Shown here one piece after another: positions 11,617 to 23,339 of a stretch of DNA of 64,000 nucleotides; within the stretch, counting starts at the first letter, position 1, and each line of letters opens with the position of its first letter. The stretch is from Pseudopithomyces maydicus. Lineage: Eukaryota > Ascomycota > Dothideomycetes > Pleosporales > Didymosphaeriaceae. Below the pieces are notes generated by a model. The model was given only the letters and a program-made list of their open reading frames with translations, did no database searches and was not told the DNA's origin. Where the stretch lies: positions 2,480,001 to 2,544,000 of the forward strand of contig JANTUC010000002.1 in assembly GCA_026873275.1 (NCBI GenBank). The letters are read 5' to 3'. The position numbers were made by a program, and so were the translations under genes.

Positions 11617-14100
11617 TCAACTGCTCTGCGGCTCGGACCCTGGCCCTAGCGGCTGGAAAATCTCCGGTTCATGCTGCGCCGCCAGCGCGTCCTGCTGTTC
11701 TCTCCACGCCCGACCTCTGTTGGTGTACTTCTTGATCACCTCACGGTACTTGTCCATGCTAGCTCTGGCACTCGCACTGTCTCGTTCTTCGCCGATGAGA
11801 TCATTGCGCTTCTTCTTGACCTTTTCATATAAGATCCACCGATCACTCTCGTTGAGCTCCCGGATGTGATATTCAAGCGTCCAGCTGTCGTCCGGGCTAA
11901 GATTCTCGGGCCTTTCAACGTACGCTCCATTGAGCCGATGACGAACCGCCAAAGTCCATCCCATAAGTGGTCCCTTGGGAACTTCGGGCTCGGAATTCTT
12001 GGCGTCTTCCCGTGGAGACTCGTTGGCGTCTTCTGGTGCCTCTTCCTCGGTGGGAGATGCCGCAGGCTCTTCTTTGACTTTTACACCCTCAACTTTGTCA
12101 ACTTCCCTCGTGTCTACCTCTTCAAGCTCTTCGTCTACTCGCTCTTGGATTTGGTGCCACTCTGCTTGCAAAGCCGGGTCATCTTTCTCGATGCCCACAA
12201 CATCTCGTTCGAACGCTCTGAATGACTCTTGGTTCTTGTTCTGGATAGCATCTGCTTGTTCCTCGGTCACGGGCTCGGCAAAGATGTACATGAAAGGTGG
12301 ATTGCCGCGGCCACTCCTGTGCGTATGGAAGTGTAAACGCAGTGTCTGTTTCACGTCAGATCATGTAAGAGAGGCACATAAATAGGGTCTTACCTGCTCG
12401 GGGAATGCTGTGGTGGCTTTCTGCATCAGTTCGTCCAACAAGCTGACGCTCATTTTGAACTCCTGATCGCCGAGGCAAGTGTCTTTTTGGCCATGCAGAA
12501 CGTTGTCCATGTCCGTAAGCGGTAGGTACTGGAAGCCGAAGATGCGATCAATGTTGTGGTATGCGACGAAGATGCCATCCATGCGGCCCATGCGGACTTG
12601 CAGAGAATATTTGAGCATGGTAGCCCTGGTCATGTCGTAGTACTCGCGCTCGTAGGATTCCCATTCGCCATGGTCATAGCGAATCTGGTATCCTTTCCCT
12701 GATTCATACTCCTGGTGATTCATGCGAATTGACACAACAGCGCGCGTTTTCAGATCGAAGATTCCCGTCCCGGGCAAGCGCGGATCATATGCATCCAATT
12801 GAGAGCGCATGAGGAAATTTCCGAGCTTTGAGTAGTGGTAGCACCGTGATGACTCGTCTTCGCCGGGGACAGCGCTGCCAGTAGAGCGACGGTACCGCTC
12901 GAACTCGGTGCGATCGCTGGTCAAGAGTTTTTCCAGAGAATGGCCCAACCAGCTCATGATGTTGGGCGTGTCATACGCCTTATCAGCGTCAATGGCGTAT
13001 ATGCCGTCTTTCCAGCGGAGGAAGATGGCACTGGGGCCCTCTGTGATTTTGGAGAACCTGTCAGTTGGGTCTGGAAATTCCTTGGAAAGCATCTTGTGGT
13101 TGAGTTTGCGGAAGTTGGAAAGCAGGAAGTGGAAGTGCTGAAGTACACCGGACATGCTCGAAGTAGATCCAGTGAACTTGGTGCCCATGCGCTGAGTAAG
13201 GGCCAAGAGTTCTTCGTCCTTGGAAGAGGTTTTGTATTCACTCAGAGCGGAAAAATTGAACTCGTTGACAGACATGATCTTTTCAAGGTAGGGATCGAAA
13301 TTGTACACACGCGAGCGCGGATCCTGAAGACGATAGATTCCTGGATTGAAGAGAACGCGATCCAATCCGTACGACAGCTTGGGGACGGGAGGGATGTCGT
13401 AATCGACGGGGGCAAAGTCCAGCTCTTCGGGGTTCAAGTGCTTGATGTCGAGCTTCTCAAACTCGTCAGCAGAGATGCTGGCCCGGCTCTTCTTGGACCT
13501 TTGCTCGCCTGCCTTTGCACCGAGCAGAGCATCCTTCAGGCTGCGGCCCTTGACTGTATCGCCCAGAGACTTGGTGGCAGCGACGCCCTTTTCGGTGGCA
13601 TCCCTCTCCCTGTTGTTGCGTTCGATGGCTTCGATCTGCATGCGCATCTTGGCAATCTTGCGGTCCACAGCCTTTTCCGAGTCTTTGGAGCTGGAGATGA
13701 TTTTCCGCACTCGTGCACGTCTCCCCTTGATGCCGTCTGGGGCGTTCGGAGAGGCATTGCTGGGAGCAGCAGTCTTGCGCTTGCTCCGGATGCGCTTGCT
13801 CTTCGCGTCGCCCTTGTCGTGGTCCGTGGAATCGGCTGGCTTCTTCTTGGGGCTCTTGCTGGTCTCGCTGCCATTGCGCTCTTTCTGCTTGGGCGCAGAC
13901 TCGGATGCAGAGTGGGGCTCGGGGTGGGAGGCGGGCGTGTGTTGGGTGTCCTTGTTCTTGGCGAGGCGAGAGGCAGCGGCGAAGGTGCGTGGGTGGTGCG
14001 GGAGCGGGAGCGGGCGCGGGAGGCGACTATGGACCCATGGCGGCGGACGGCAGAGGAGGGCGCGCGACTGCAGGGAGGTCGGCAGCGAGCATCGGACCAT
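11617..14100 (-). CDS. PET127: Mitochondrial Pet127 homologue
   Basis: Exon 1 is 14100-12394 and exon 2 is 12345-11617; the 48-bp intron (gtaaga...aaacag) is phase 0. The start is the first true ATG (14100); the frame is open further up but only from a GTG. The 811-residue product begins with an Arg-rich, acid-free presequence ('MVRCSLPTSLQSRALLCR'), then a Lys/Arg/Ser-rich low-complexity region to about residue 200. The conserved Pet127 domain follows: 'YGLDRVLFNPGIYRLQDPRS', 'YNFDPYLEKI', 'GIFDLKTRAVVSIRMN', 'GRMDGIFVAYHNI'. In yeast Pet127 acts with the mitochondrial degradosome in 5'/3' processing and turnover of mitochondrial RNA at the inner membrane. The 'DLKTRAV' motif fits a proposed PD-(D/E)XK nuclease-like core. 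Confidence 0.87.
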
Positions 14101-14829
14101 CGAGGAGTCTGGCAGGAAGCGGCGATGGTGGGGGGAGGGGGGCTCAAGGGCTGGTGGCAGTCGCGGCGAGACGCGCCTTCCCACAACTTTTTGGCGGGGG
14201 ATGGTTGTTCCTTCCCCGAGGGCGGCCCGTGTTGGCGGTTGGCGGTTGGCGGTTGGCGGCTGGCGTCTATTTCCGAGAATGGGCGAATGGGCGAATGGAC
14301 GAATGGACGAATGGACTGTCGATGGACCACCGGTCCGGTACAGTCCTCCGGCGGCGGGTGCAAGCGCAGGCGCAGGCGCAGGGCCAGCGTCGGGGTGTCG
14401 GCGCCGGCGTCCGCGTTCGCGTCCCCTGCGCGTGTAGCAGCCACAACTGGCTGCAAAGTGCCCTGCAAGCCAGCGCCCGGGCGCCCAGCAAGCACCGCTG
14501 CTGAGATCGGCGGCGGATTACGTAGCCCTTCTGCAACCGCCTGTCCCTCTTGCAGACCGTCGCTCCCGGGTCCGATATCTTACAGCAGCGCCGGGCTGCT
14601 GGATCCCGCTGCGCTCCACTTATGGCGGGAAGTGGGTGAGCTTGTGATTGACGCCGCCCCATGTCAACATCCGCCTACTGCTTCACTCGCACTCGCACTC
14701 CCTCTCGCACCTGTACCTCGACCTCGACCTCTACCTCTACCTCTACCTCCACCTCCACCTCCACCTCCACCTCCACCCCTGCATGTGGTCCGCCAGCACC
14801 GCCGCCAGCATCGTGGCTCGTCGTCCGCC
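14101..14829. repeat. Bidirectional promoter with three tandem-repeat tracts
   Basis: This is the shared upstream region of PET127 (minus) and the PH-LRR gene (plus). It holds about five copies of ttggcgg (14231-14265), five copies of the 8-mer gaatggrc (14277-14316) and a long acctcc/acctct/acctcg tract (about 14705-14776) inside the probable 5' UTR of the LRR gene. The tracts keep long antisense frames open here; I do not regard those as genes. Confidence 0.75.
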
Positions 14830-17800
14830 ATGTCGAGCAAACGCCGTAGTTTCTTCGGCCTCGGCTCGCTCGCTCCTGCCCAACCCTCAAGGGACGACGA
14901 GGAGCCCGCCAACTTGCTGAGGAAGAGGCGGGCTGCTTCCTTCAGGACAACCCTTTCCACCCTCTCCACCCTCTCCACCCCCGGCGACGACGCCTTCGAT
15001 ACACCCGGCCATGCCCAAACCCCCACCCAGCCCTCGCCCTCGCCTGTCCTGCGTCAACCTGCCAAGCGTCCCAACTCCGTCTTTGGCTCGCTCAAGGGAA
15101 TGCGCCTGACGGATGGGAATGAGGAGTCGCTCGCCTCGACCGTATCCCGCGCCCGTACCCTCTCCAACAATTGGATGCACTTCGACGACCTTCCGAGTCC
15201 ACGCCAACCGCTGCTGCACGGCGAAGTGCAGACCAGCAGCTCCGTGTTTCGCAAGAAGAAAGAGTACTTGGTGCTCACCGAAACCCACTTGCTGCGCTTC
15301 AAGAACTACCAAAAGGCCGCTGAAGCCTTTCCCATGTACGTCTGCCCACAGTATTGCTTTGATTGCTTTGGAGAAAGGGAACATGCGACATGCTCAAAGC
15401 GAGAGCGGGGAACGCTACCACCCTCCGACTTGCCCTCGGTCACTTTGGCCTGTTAAACAGTCCGTCCCTCGCTCTGCTCGCGTCCACCAGCTGACATTTC
15501 ACAGCACCGCTTCCGCCTACAAGCGCATGTCTTCGTATCGGCACAGTATGACCCCGTCCACTGCATCTTCTCATGACCTCCAGACACTGGCTTCCGACCA
15601 TTCCGGTGATCGAGACTCGGGGACCCCTCTCCGTCAGATAGTTGCAGTCTTCCACCAAGAAGACGGTCGACCTCACTTCACCTTCGAGGTTTTCTACCTA
15701 GACGACGAGACGAATCAGCCCTCTTCCATGACCCTACAGTTTGGAGACCCCGACGAGATGCACGCCTGGCTCGTCAAGATACGCGAAGCCGCCAATCAGG
15801 TCAGACTTGTTGATTCTAACCCTCTCTCGGCTTACAATTCTCACCTTGCTGCACGTGTAGTTGATCATGATATGGATTATGACCCTTTGCATTATGCCAT
15901 CTACAAGGTCGTACAACGTCCACTCGGCAAAAGTAGCTTGCGCGCATCCTCAGAGGACCTCCCCAAGGCCCTTGCAACTGTTTGTTTCTTAGCCATTGGT
16001 CTCCACAAAGTTCACTTGATACCCCTTTTCAAACCGCAATCGCAGAGAGCTTCCACTCCTTCATTGTCTTCAAATGCCACACAGTCGTCTCACGGCATCC
16101 TTGCTATAACAGAGTTACACGTTAGCGAACATGACGACACTTTCGAACTCACTTTCCGGACGCCCCTCCAACGACCCAAAGTACTTCATTTAGCTTCACT
16201 CGCCTCTCACGACATTGCTGTGCGCCTACGGTACGTCGAAGAGAACCTGAGGCCTGAATGGGAGTCACGGCCGTATCATTTCACCGTTCCCGACCCTGTG
16301 AAACATGACATTCTGCGCCAAGCCAGCCCCCATGGCATCAGCCAAGACAGCCTCGATCGGACACTCATAGGATATTGTGTTGCGTATGGCGTAAAGCCAA
16401 CAAACATTCGGTATGCTATTACTTATCCCGACGAAGACCATCCTCGCTTCGAACTCTTACGGCCCGTTGGCTTACGTCGAAACCATTACACGGACCTCGA
16501 GCTTCTAGCAGTTATGCGCTCGTTACGATACAATGAAAATTTCGGTGGCATCTCTTTCAAAGGTGTCTCTCTAGATAGTCTCAACGGCCTCAACGATGAC
16601 TTTGGTGATGACCACGTCTGTACCAAAACCAAACGCGGAACCGTGTTACGTTTGGATGTCGACGAGCTGGGGCGATCATGCCTGCTTGTTCAGGAAATAC
16701 GTGCTCTGGCAGTAACGAGTCGAAGGCTCCGGCGACTAGACTTCTCTGGATGCATCAGCCGGAAGCCGAGAGACTATCTTGGGTCGTCGAGTAAAACAAG
16801 AGATGTGGGCTGCGGAATCGTCGAAGCTTTGTTTCCGCTGTGTAAATACCAATCGACAAACGTTGACTGGATTGCGTTGAACGGTATTCAATTGGGTGAG
16901 ACAGACCTCGATTATCTAGTCGCTGCAGCTGTAGAACGCTCATGCCACCTCCGAGCGCTGGAATTAAGTGGATGCGGGCTCACTGATCGGACTCTTTCCC
17001 TTCTCTTAGACGCTCTCCGGCCGCAAGAGAATACCTTGGAAGCTTTGGATTTATCATCCAATTCTTTCCGTATTTCGCCAACGATATTCGACTCTCAGAT
17101 TGGTGTTTTCGGATACCTCACCAAGCTCAATCTGTCCAACGTAGCGCGGACTTCTGGCGACGAGCCTCTTATTTCCGTGGAAACATTCCAAGCATGGCGA
17201 TTGCAGGAATTGGTATTCAGTGGAACTTCCTTAAATAGAGCGACCGTCGATGCTATAGCAAGGTGAGCTTCGCCTTTCTCTCCTCGGCATCTGCGTAGAG
17301 TCTTTAACTGATCGATACATCTAGTTATCTTGTTAATTACAAACAGTCCGCAGCCCTTCGGGAGCTACGACTAGATCATTGCTACCTCAACGGGGAATCC
17401 GTTGCATTCTTACTGCGTTCTATGACGGAGAAACCGGGAAAAGCCCGTGAACTCCATTTTGATGTCAGTGAGAACTATATTGAAAATGGTCTGAAAGAGC
17501 TCACGAATGCAATTGCGGAAGGCGTAGCACCATCCAAGTTGACAATTCGTTTGATCGAATTCGAAAGGGAAGAGGACTTCCGGCAACTCATTCTTGCTTT
17601 TGCTCGAAATAGCACCATCAGGCATCTCGATATATCGCGTGCATCGTTGCCTAGCGATGCTTCCGAAGACACTTGTCAAGCACTCGAATGGATGTTCTCA
17701 GATAACAAAACGCTGGAATGGCTTGATATGTCAGGAGAAGATTCTCGGCTCGAGACAACCAAGCTCGGTGTGGGCATAAACCGTGCTTTGCGAGGGTTAC

Positions 17801-18568
17801 AGAGCAACCGTACCTTGAGAGTACTGCTTATTAAATGTAAGTTCAGACAGGTTTTAAAGTTAAGAGTAAGCTCTATATGTCCGTGGCTGATTATTCACAG
17901 ATCAAAAACTCGGCCTTCAAGGCGCTAGTACCTTGGCCGATGTTCTCAAGGTCAACAACACGCTGGAGCAACTTTGTTGCGATAACAATGGCATTCCTTT
18001 ACAAGGATTCACCGACCTTGTCAACGGTCTCCATCGGAACACTACACTACTCCATCTTTCCTCGATGCATGAGAGTAGGCAGTTAGCACTCAAGACTACT
18101 GAAGACCAAGTAAAACAACTTCGCGATGAGGTTACCCAAACGCAGACTGGGAGTCACCGAAGAAACTCCTCCGTCCGTCAGAAATTCGCAAACCGCGTTC
18201 ATGGCCGCAGTTCCAAAGATCGGGCACTTCCCATGGGTCTGTCTGATCAAGACATCAAAGCTGCACTCAACCTTGTTGACGAAAGTTGGGAACGCCAGGA
18301 ATACCGCCTACAACAGTATCTAGAGCGCAATTACAATATCGCCAATGGAATCCCAACTCCATTGGACGTAGGTGACGAAGAATTCGAGAGACCGGATACG
18401 GCGACCAGTCTAGGTAAACTAGTTGAGAGAGTGCACATTGATAAGACTCCGACGGCGGAACAAGATTTCCAGCTTGCTCCTGTGGTGACAAACAGCTCAA
18501 TAAGCTCATTGGAAAAAGAAATTCAGATGAGTTTCGAGCAAAATAGAAGTGCGTGGTCAAGGCCATAA
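14830..18568 (+). CDS. PH-like domain plus leucine-rich-repeat protein
   Basis: Exons 14830-15335, 15505-17262, 17325-17836 and 17901-18568; introns of 169, 62 and 64 bp; 1147 residues. After a Ser/Pro-rich N-terminus there is a PH-like domain divided by intron 1: 'EVQTSSSVFRKKKEYLVLTE' strands (about 130-165), and 'MTLQFGDPDEMHAWLVKIRE' as its final strand and helix. From about residue 570 leucine-rich repeats run to about 960 ('LRRLDFSGC', 'LRALELSGCGLTD', 'LEALDLSSNSF', 'LRELRLDHCYL'), followed by a coiled, charged tail. The layout recalls CARMIL-like actin regulators, but homology is not shown. A possible extra 3' intron (gtgcgt at 18550, acceptor at 18607) would change only the last residues. 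Likely a membrane- or cortex-associated scaffold. Confidence 0.8.
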
Positions 18569-19517
18569 TTTCTCAGCTAAGATCCTACACTTCTGGCTCT
18601 TCACACAGAAAAACACTCTGTTCTAATTTGTTCTGTTTGGCTTTGTGGCATTTCTGCGTCATTGCCATTGCTCGCGGACAGACAGACAACATCTTCCAAC
18701 CTAACATTTCGAAGGACACGCCTTCCTTTTCTTGTATATACTTGGACATGCATTTGCCTGGAGTGATGAAGAGGGAGTTTTCTGCTTTGGAAATGCAACG
18801 GATTGGTTTCGGTTCTGGGTACATATGCGAGTCTTTCCTTAGTATATATTTACCGTGCATACTTTACGTGTCCTACTTGTTGGTAGATTGGTATCCCCCT
18901 TTGGAGATACCTCAAGGGCAACGCATTGTCGATGATGCTATCAAAGCTTACGCTGTGCCCAAAAGTAAATTGAGGTGATGATCGCAGTGTCAATAGCAAA
19001 CGTGTAGCTGTGAAAGCATGCCATAACTTGATTGCATTGTTGCCGGTGCGTTGTCTTTTATGAGTAAGTGTGACACTACAAAGCACATACAACCTCAGTT
19101 TTACTGTCAATTTCACATAACATTTACATACAATGTACATATTACCATATCAATCTCATCGGCTGTTGGTCTCTTTGCACGTTAACAACTCCAGCGTCGC
19201 ACGCTTAGCATATTGATTCGAAGTATGCATTCACAGTGTGATGAAGTCAAGTTACGTCGAGAGGGGACCTGGGCAAACTGTTGGACTGCTGATGGGAAGA
19301 CTGGCTTCGTTCACAACGTAGGATCGCCAGATCGCCTTGCAGCGTACAGTCACATCTGCTAAATCCTGCCCCTTATATAGTCAGTTCATCTACGCAACTT
19401 CTTTCCTTCCACACTTACATGTAATTCTCCTTAGCTTCGTAACCGGAACTGAATACTAAAAGACAAATTTGCGAATCTTCTTTGACCTAACCAAATAACC
19501 CCACACTCCACTAGAAG
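18569..19517. other. Intergenic region upstream of small Cys-rich ORF
   Basis: This is 3' flank of the LRR gene, then a probable promoter: a TATATAG at 19374-19380 and a pyrimidine-rich leader before the ATG at 19518. The frames crossing 18553-18978 start inside the LRR exon and lack family features. Confidence 0.45.
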
Positions 19518-19739
19518 ATGTGCATCCGGCTAAAATATCAATATCGCGGATGTGGATGCGTAAAGATTGCCAAAGAGATTGTGCTCTGCCGCGATCGTGC
19601 CACTGGTCAATTAGGCTGTGCGTTAGCCTGGAGCGATAGGATTCCCATCTGTTGGGGACAACCGCGGGATATCAATGGTTGCTGTTCAGGCTGCAGTTTG
19701 AGGCAGCAATGGTCGCACGGATTTCCTTTTGCAAATTGA
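19518..19739 (+). CDS. Small Cys-rich hypothetical protein (73 aa)
   Basis: The ORF encodes 73 residues with nine Cys (2, 12, 14, 24, 34, 45, 55, 56, 59). It begins 'MCIRLKYQYRGCGCVK', i.e. a Tyr followed by a CxC motif and spaced single Cys, ending with a CCxxC cluster. There is no signal peptide, so this is not a typical secreted effector; paired Cys suggest metal binding. Short intracellular proteins with an 'MC..Y..CGC' start occur in many filamentous ascomycetes with no known role (family resemblance from memory, not a search). A TATA-like box sits about 140 bp upstream. It stands alone in a 1.6-kb gap, which favours it being real, but chance cannot be excluded for so short an ORF. Confidence 0.4.
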   Translation: MCIRLKYQYRGCGCVKIAKEIVLCRDRATGQLGCALAWSDRIPICWGQPRDINGCCSGCSLRQQWSHGFPFAN

Positions 19740-20190
19740 AACGCGCATCATAAGAATGTCGGTATTGGATAGGTGAGGGTGGCCACAAGTGGCAACGTGA
19801 GCAGTTGAAACAAGTAAAGAGAAGCTAATTCAGGAATAACACCATTTTAAGAAAGCATATGTAGTCTTGAGCTTCAAGCTTCAGGAACTTCGTATGTTTT
19901 CTGTACCTCGAGTTCGATACTTATGGATCTTGTCCATGTTTTAGTGCCGAAGAAGCTTTCCTGGACTACATACGTATTTAGTATCAAATTCGTTATATTC
20001 CATACTAGGATACCGGTTCACAAGTGATGATAATACATGCCGTGTAAGCCAAATCCTAAGGCACCAATTATACACGCCGCGATTGTACCGCGGCAAGATG
20101 GAGCGCCCAGCACTCGTCCTTGATTATGCTATAGTAACGTTATACATGTCTTAGAGGATAAATCATACCCGTATAGTTTACAATACATGT
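19740..20190. other. Intergenic region
   Basis: This is 3' flank of both neighbours (convergent). Nothing recognised. Confidence 0.45.
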
Positions 20191-22008
20191 TCAATACAGC
20201 CCGTTCTTAATATCTTCCGCAATTTTTCGAAGCTCATCAACTGAAGGTGGATTTTCGCGACCAGATGTGTTTGTACCAGTGGTTCCGATCGTTCTCTTGC
20301 CCTCATCAATTATAAATGCGAAGCTATCATTACTACCCCGACGTCGATTTGCCTTTTTACGAGCCCAGGGAAGGCCCATACGTCGTGCGGCCGGAGTAGA
20401 AACATTAGGTACACTCTCCTCCTCAGGGACGGACCGCTCAAGTACGATTATGGGGCTGTTCGAAAGCTGTAACTTTCCGTTATCGTCAATCTGGACGAAC
20501 TTGAATTGCGTAGGAGTACGGATGGGTTCGATAGGTTTTTCGGCAATTGTGAGATGTTGTAGGTCTGCATTCTGTCAGAGCATTCTTATATGATGAGTCC
20601 TGTACATACCGTTAAGAAGTCGTGTTCCGTCAGGCTCAAACCCCTTCCACTTTTTCCGGTGTTTGGTTGCCCAGAGAACTTGCTGCTCCTCCAGCTCAAA
20701 ATAGTATTTTGTAAACCCGCCAACTGGGATAGCCCGTAGGAGTTTAACAAGGCCCAGCGTATCGGGCAAAACCATTACATAGGAGTTCTTTTTGACGAGC
20801 GTAACTTCAAGCCGTTTCAATTGTCGTTTGTTTTGTTCTTCCTTGGCCATTCTGGAGTCGCTACGCTCTGAGACATGTCCGCGGCTTTTACTCCTCGAGC
20901 GTGAGAAACTTCGTTTGAGCGATGTGGTTCGAGACAAACTTCCTGCCCGCCCGCGTATCTCTTTTGGTGCAGGCTCGACCATGATCAGTTTCATTATCGA
21001 ATCCAAACACCGGAGTACTCTCGCGGCATCTTCTTGTTCCCTTTTCATGCTCTTAAGCCTCCAATTACCACCTCCTTGTCCATCGCTGCCGTCTACCCAA
21101 TCATCCTCATCACGCCCTCGATGCCCACTGTTCTCACAACTGGGTACGGGAAGACGAAGGTTTAACCTGTAAAGACTCTTCAAAGTATCGGTGACCATTT
21201 TGGGTGGCTTTTCAGTAACCCAGAACTTCTCGTACAATCTCAGATTGTCGTTCATGGTTGAAGCAACTTTGGTGTGATAGATCCGATGGAGATCAATTAC
21301 GAAGTCGCACTTCTGATTGAACACGTCTAGTGAGACTTCGCGGATATGGTGAGATACGAGAAATAGTGGATGTTTGCGGATCAGCTGGATATCGATGTAG
21401 TCAAGTCCGGCTCGATGATAACGATATTGCATATGCCGACGCTCAGAACTCTGAGGGCCGATTGCTACTGTCAATGGGAGGCAGAGAGCATAAGCCAGAA
21501 TAGATTCGAGTAAGGACAGTGGGAGGGAAGATAATCCAACTGGCTCCTTTTTTTGCGAACTCCGAGGGGTCTCGAAGTCTACCGAAGCCAGTGATGTGCG
21601 GCTTGTAGAGACCGACTGGTCGCGCGAGAAAACCGAGGACGCAGCAGTCGATGCATTGGAGTTAGATGAAGCTATAGAAGCGCTCGAGTTAGTTCTAGAG
21701 AGCAAGCTGACCGGAATCTCCCTTTCGTGGGGTTGTTGTCGGCTCCAAAGCCATCTGTGAGACTTCTGTGAAGAGGTATTGTTTGCGGGTTCCGGTTTTT
21801 CTTGCACATTTGGTAATGGAACTGATCGCGCAATGGGCTTACGCGTGATTTGTTGTGATACCAGAGAAGTCACTGGCAATTTTCTCTTGGCGTTTTCTTG
21901 TGGCTGTGGTTGTGATATCGTGAAGTTCGTGAAGTCCACGCTCATACGAGAGCTGGGAAGATCCAGAGCCAGTGCTGCAAATGAGCGTGGTTGAGGTAGC
22001 TCATTCAT
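20191..22008 (-). CDS. Conserved fungal protein of unknown function
   Basis: Exon 1 is 22008-20610 and exon 2 is 20564-20191; the 45-bp intron (gtatgt...tgcag) is phase 1. The start is the first ATG; 590 residues. The N-terminal 150 or so residues are low-complexity and Ser-rich ('TNSSASIASSNSNASTAASS'). A segment at about 160-180, 'LSSLPLSLLESILAYALCLP', has the look of an F-box-like helix pair, followed by a compact conserved-looking region ('HPLFLVSHHIREVSLDVFNQ', 'CDFVIDLHRIYHTKV'). A basic Arg/Ser stretch ('SLKRSFSRSRSKSRG') and a basic C-terminal motif ('WARKKANRRRG') suggest nuclear localisation or RNA/protein contacts. I do not recognise the family. Confidence 0.75.
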
Positions 22009-23339
22009 TGTGCAAATGGAGCGAAGATCAACTTCGTAAAAGAGAGGCACGATTATGACATTAATTTTGGGAGAAAAGATCGATTTCCGTGAAACGAGCG
22101 AAAGGCGAAAAATCGTGTGAAAGAGGGTGGAAGAAAACCGCGAGGAGATATTTCTATTCTTGTAAAATCATCGCCAACCTCAGCTCCCTATATTCTGACC
22201 ATTGTGTAGATCCGCCGATGAGTATTTTCATGAGGCCCGAAGGCCATAGAGGTGCCTGAGCCGCTTTCATATCCTCACACGCCAATCCTTAGCGGCTGGA
22301 TGTTAACGTTCCGAGCCGCTCACAACCCCTGGAAGAGACCTCGCTAAAAAGACGCGCATTGATTTTACCATGGTTTTTGCCTGCTAGTAACAGCATATCA
22401 GGCGTGGGGATATGGATGAGTATCCTAGCACATGACGTTTAGTGGGTGAAGTGGGTCCACGCGAGCCTCAGACAGAAAGCGAGACTGACTTCGAACATCT
22501 CCGAGATGGAGTCAACACACAAACAGACTTCAACTTTAAAGCCCCAACTCTTGATCAATTCGTTTTATTACGGTAGACTAAGATGTGCAGAGTCTGTGTT
22601 GCCCTAGAATGGGCCGTGTCTGGAGATATTGAAGTACATCGCGCAGTCGATTGATAAAGTAGGCGAGGATTTCTGCTTCCTCAACCCAGCTTGTGTGAAC
22701 AGGTTGGAGAAATAAAGAAAACCCGAAGCTGACGCGGTGTGATAATTTGTTCATACATACTGCACGCGAGGAGGTGTGATCTGACGACGCGTTTCACATT
22801 TTGGTGATGAGACAACACCAAGGATGCGGCACCACCTACACGCACTCTCACGAATGAAGTTACGAGACTATATTGAAACAGCGCGTATGCAAGAGTGGAC
22901 CGATACGAGAAAAAAAATACCTAGTTCGGTGTATGCAAATGCGATGTCTTACCAAAAACAAAGCAACTGGATTTGACCAGAGGAAACTCACTGGTAAAAG
23001 GACTAACTTGAATTGGAGGAAGTGTGGGGTGATAGTATGTGGGGCTTGTAATCGCCTCCTTTCGTAAGCGCTAGAGGAACATTCAATGTGCGTCTCAATC
23101 AACACATAGCCTAGAGCACCAAAATATGCAAGTAATTGCCAGCTTACTGTCAGCATAGAGGCTTTTATCCGCCCGCAACCGCCGCCAGAGGTCCCGCGAT
23201 GCCTCTCACGAGCCTCGAAAACCAGTTGTTGCCTAAGAAGTGTGCCCGCTTGTCCAAACGTTGGACCTCAACTTGTCAATAGTCATTTGACGCTTTTCCT
23301 ACCTACCAGAAACCACCTGCTTGATTGCTAGAATCTAAC
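22009..23339. other. Divergent intergenic region
   Basis: About 1.3 kb between the unknown minus-strand gene and the decarboxylase-like gene. Short ORFs here lack domains and initiation context. No repeats or RNA genes recognised. Confidence 0.45.

Noticed and set aside
12940..15456. Very long plus-strand ORF (838 codons) across PET127 and the promoter
   Set aside because: It is antisense to the well-supported PET127 exon and runs through tandem repeats and GC-rich sequence that lack stops; its only protein-like part is the PH-LRR first exon, which has its own ATG at 14830.
18553..18978. 141-codon plus ORF downstream of the LRR gene
   Set aside because: It begins inside the LRR last exon in another frame and shows no domain; most likely chance.
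20572..20609. 38-bp intron in the unknown gene at 20191-22008
   Set aside because: It leaves the wrong phase; moving the acceptor to 20565 gives a 45-bp intron with correct phase.
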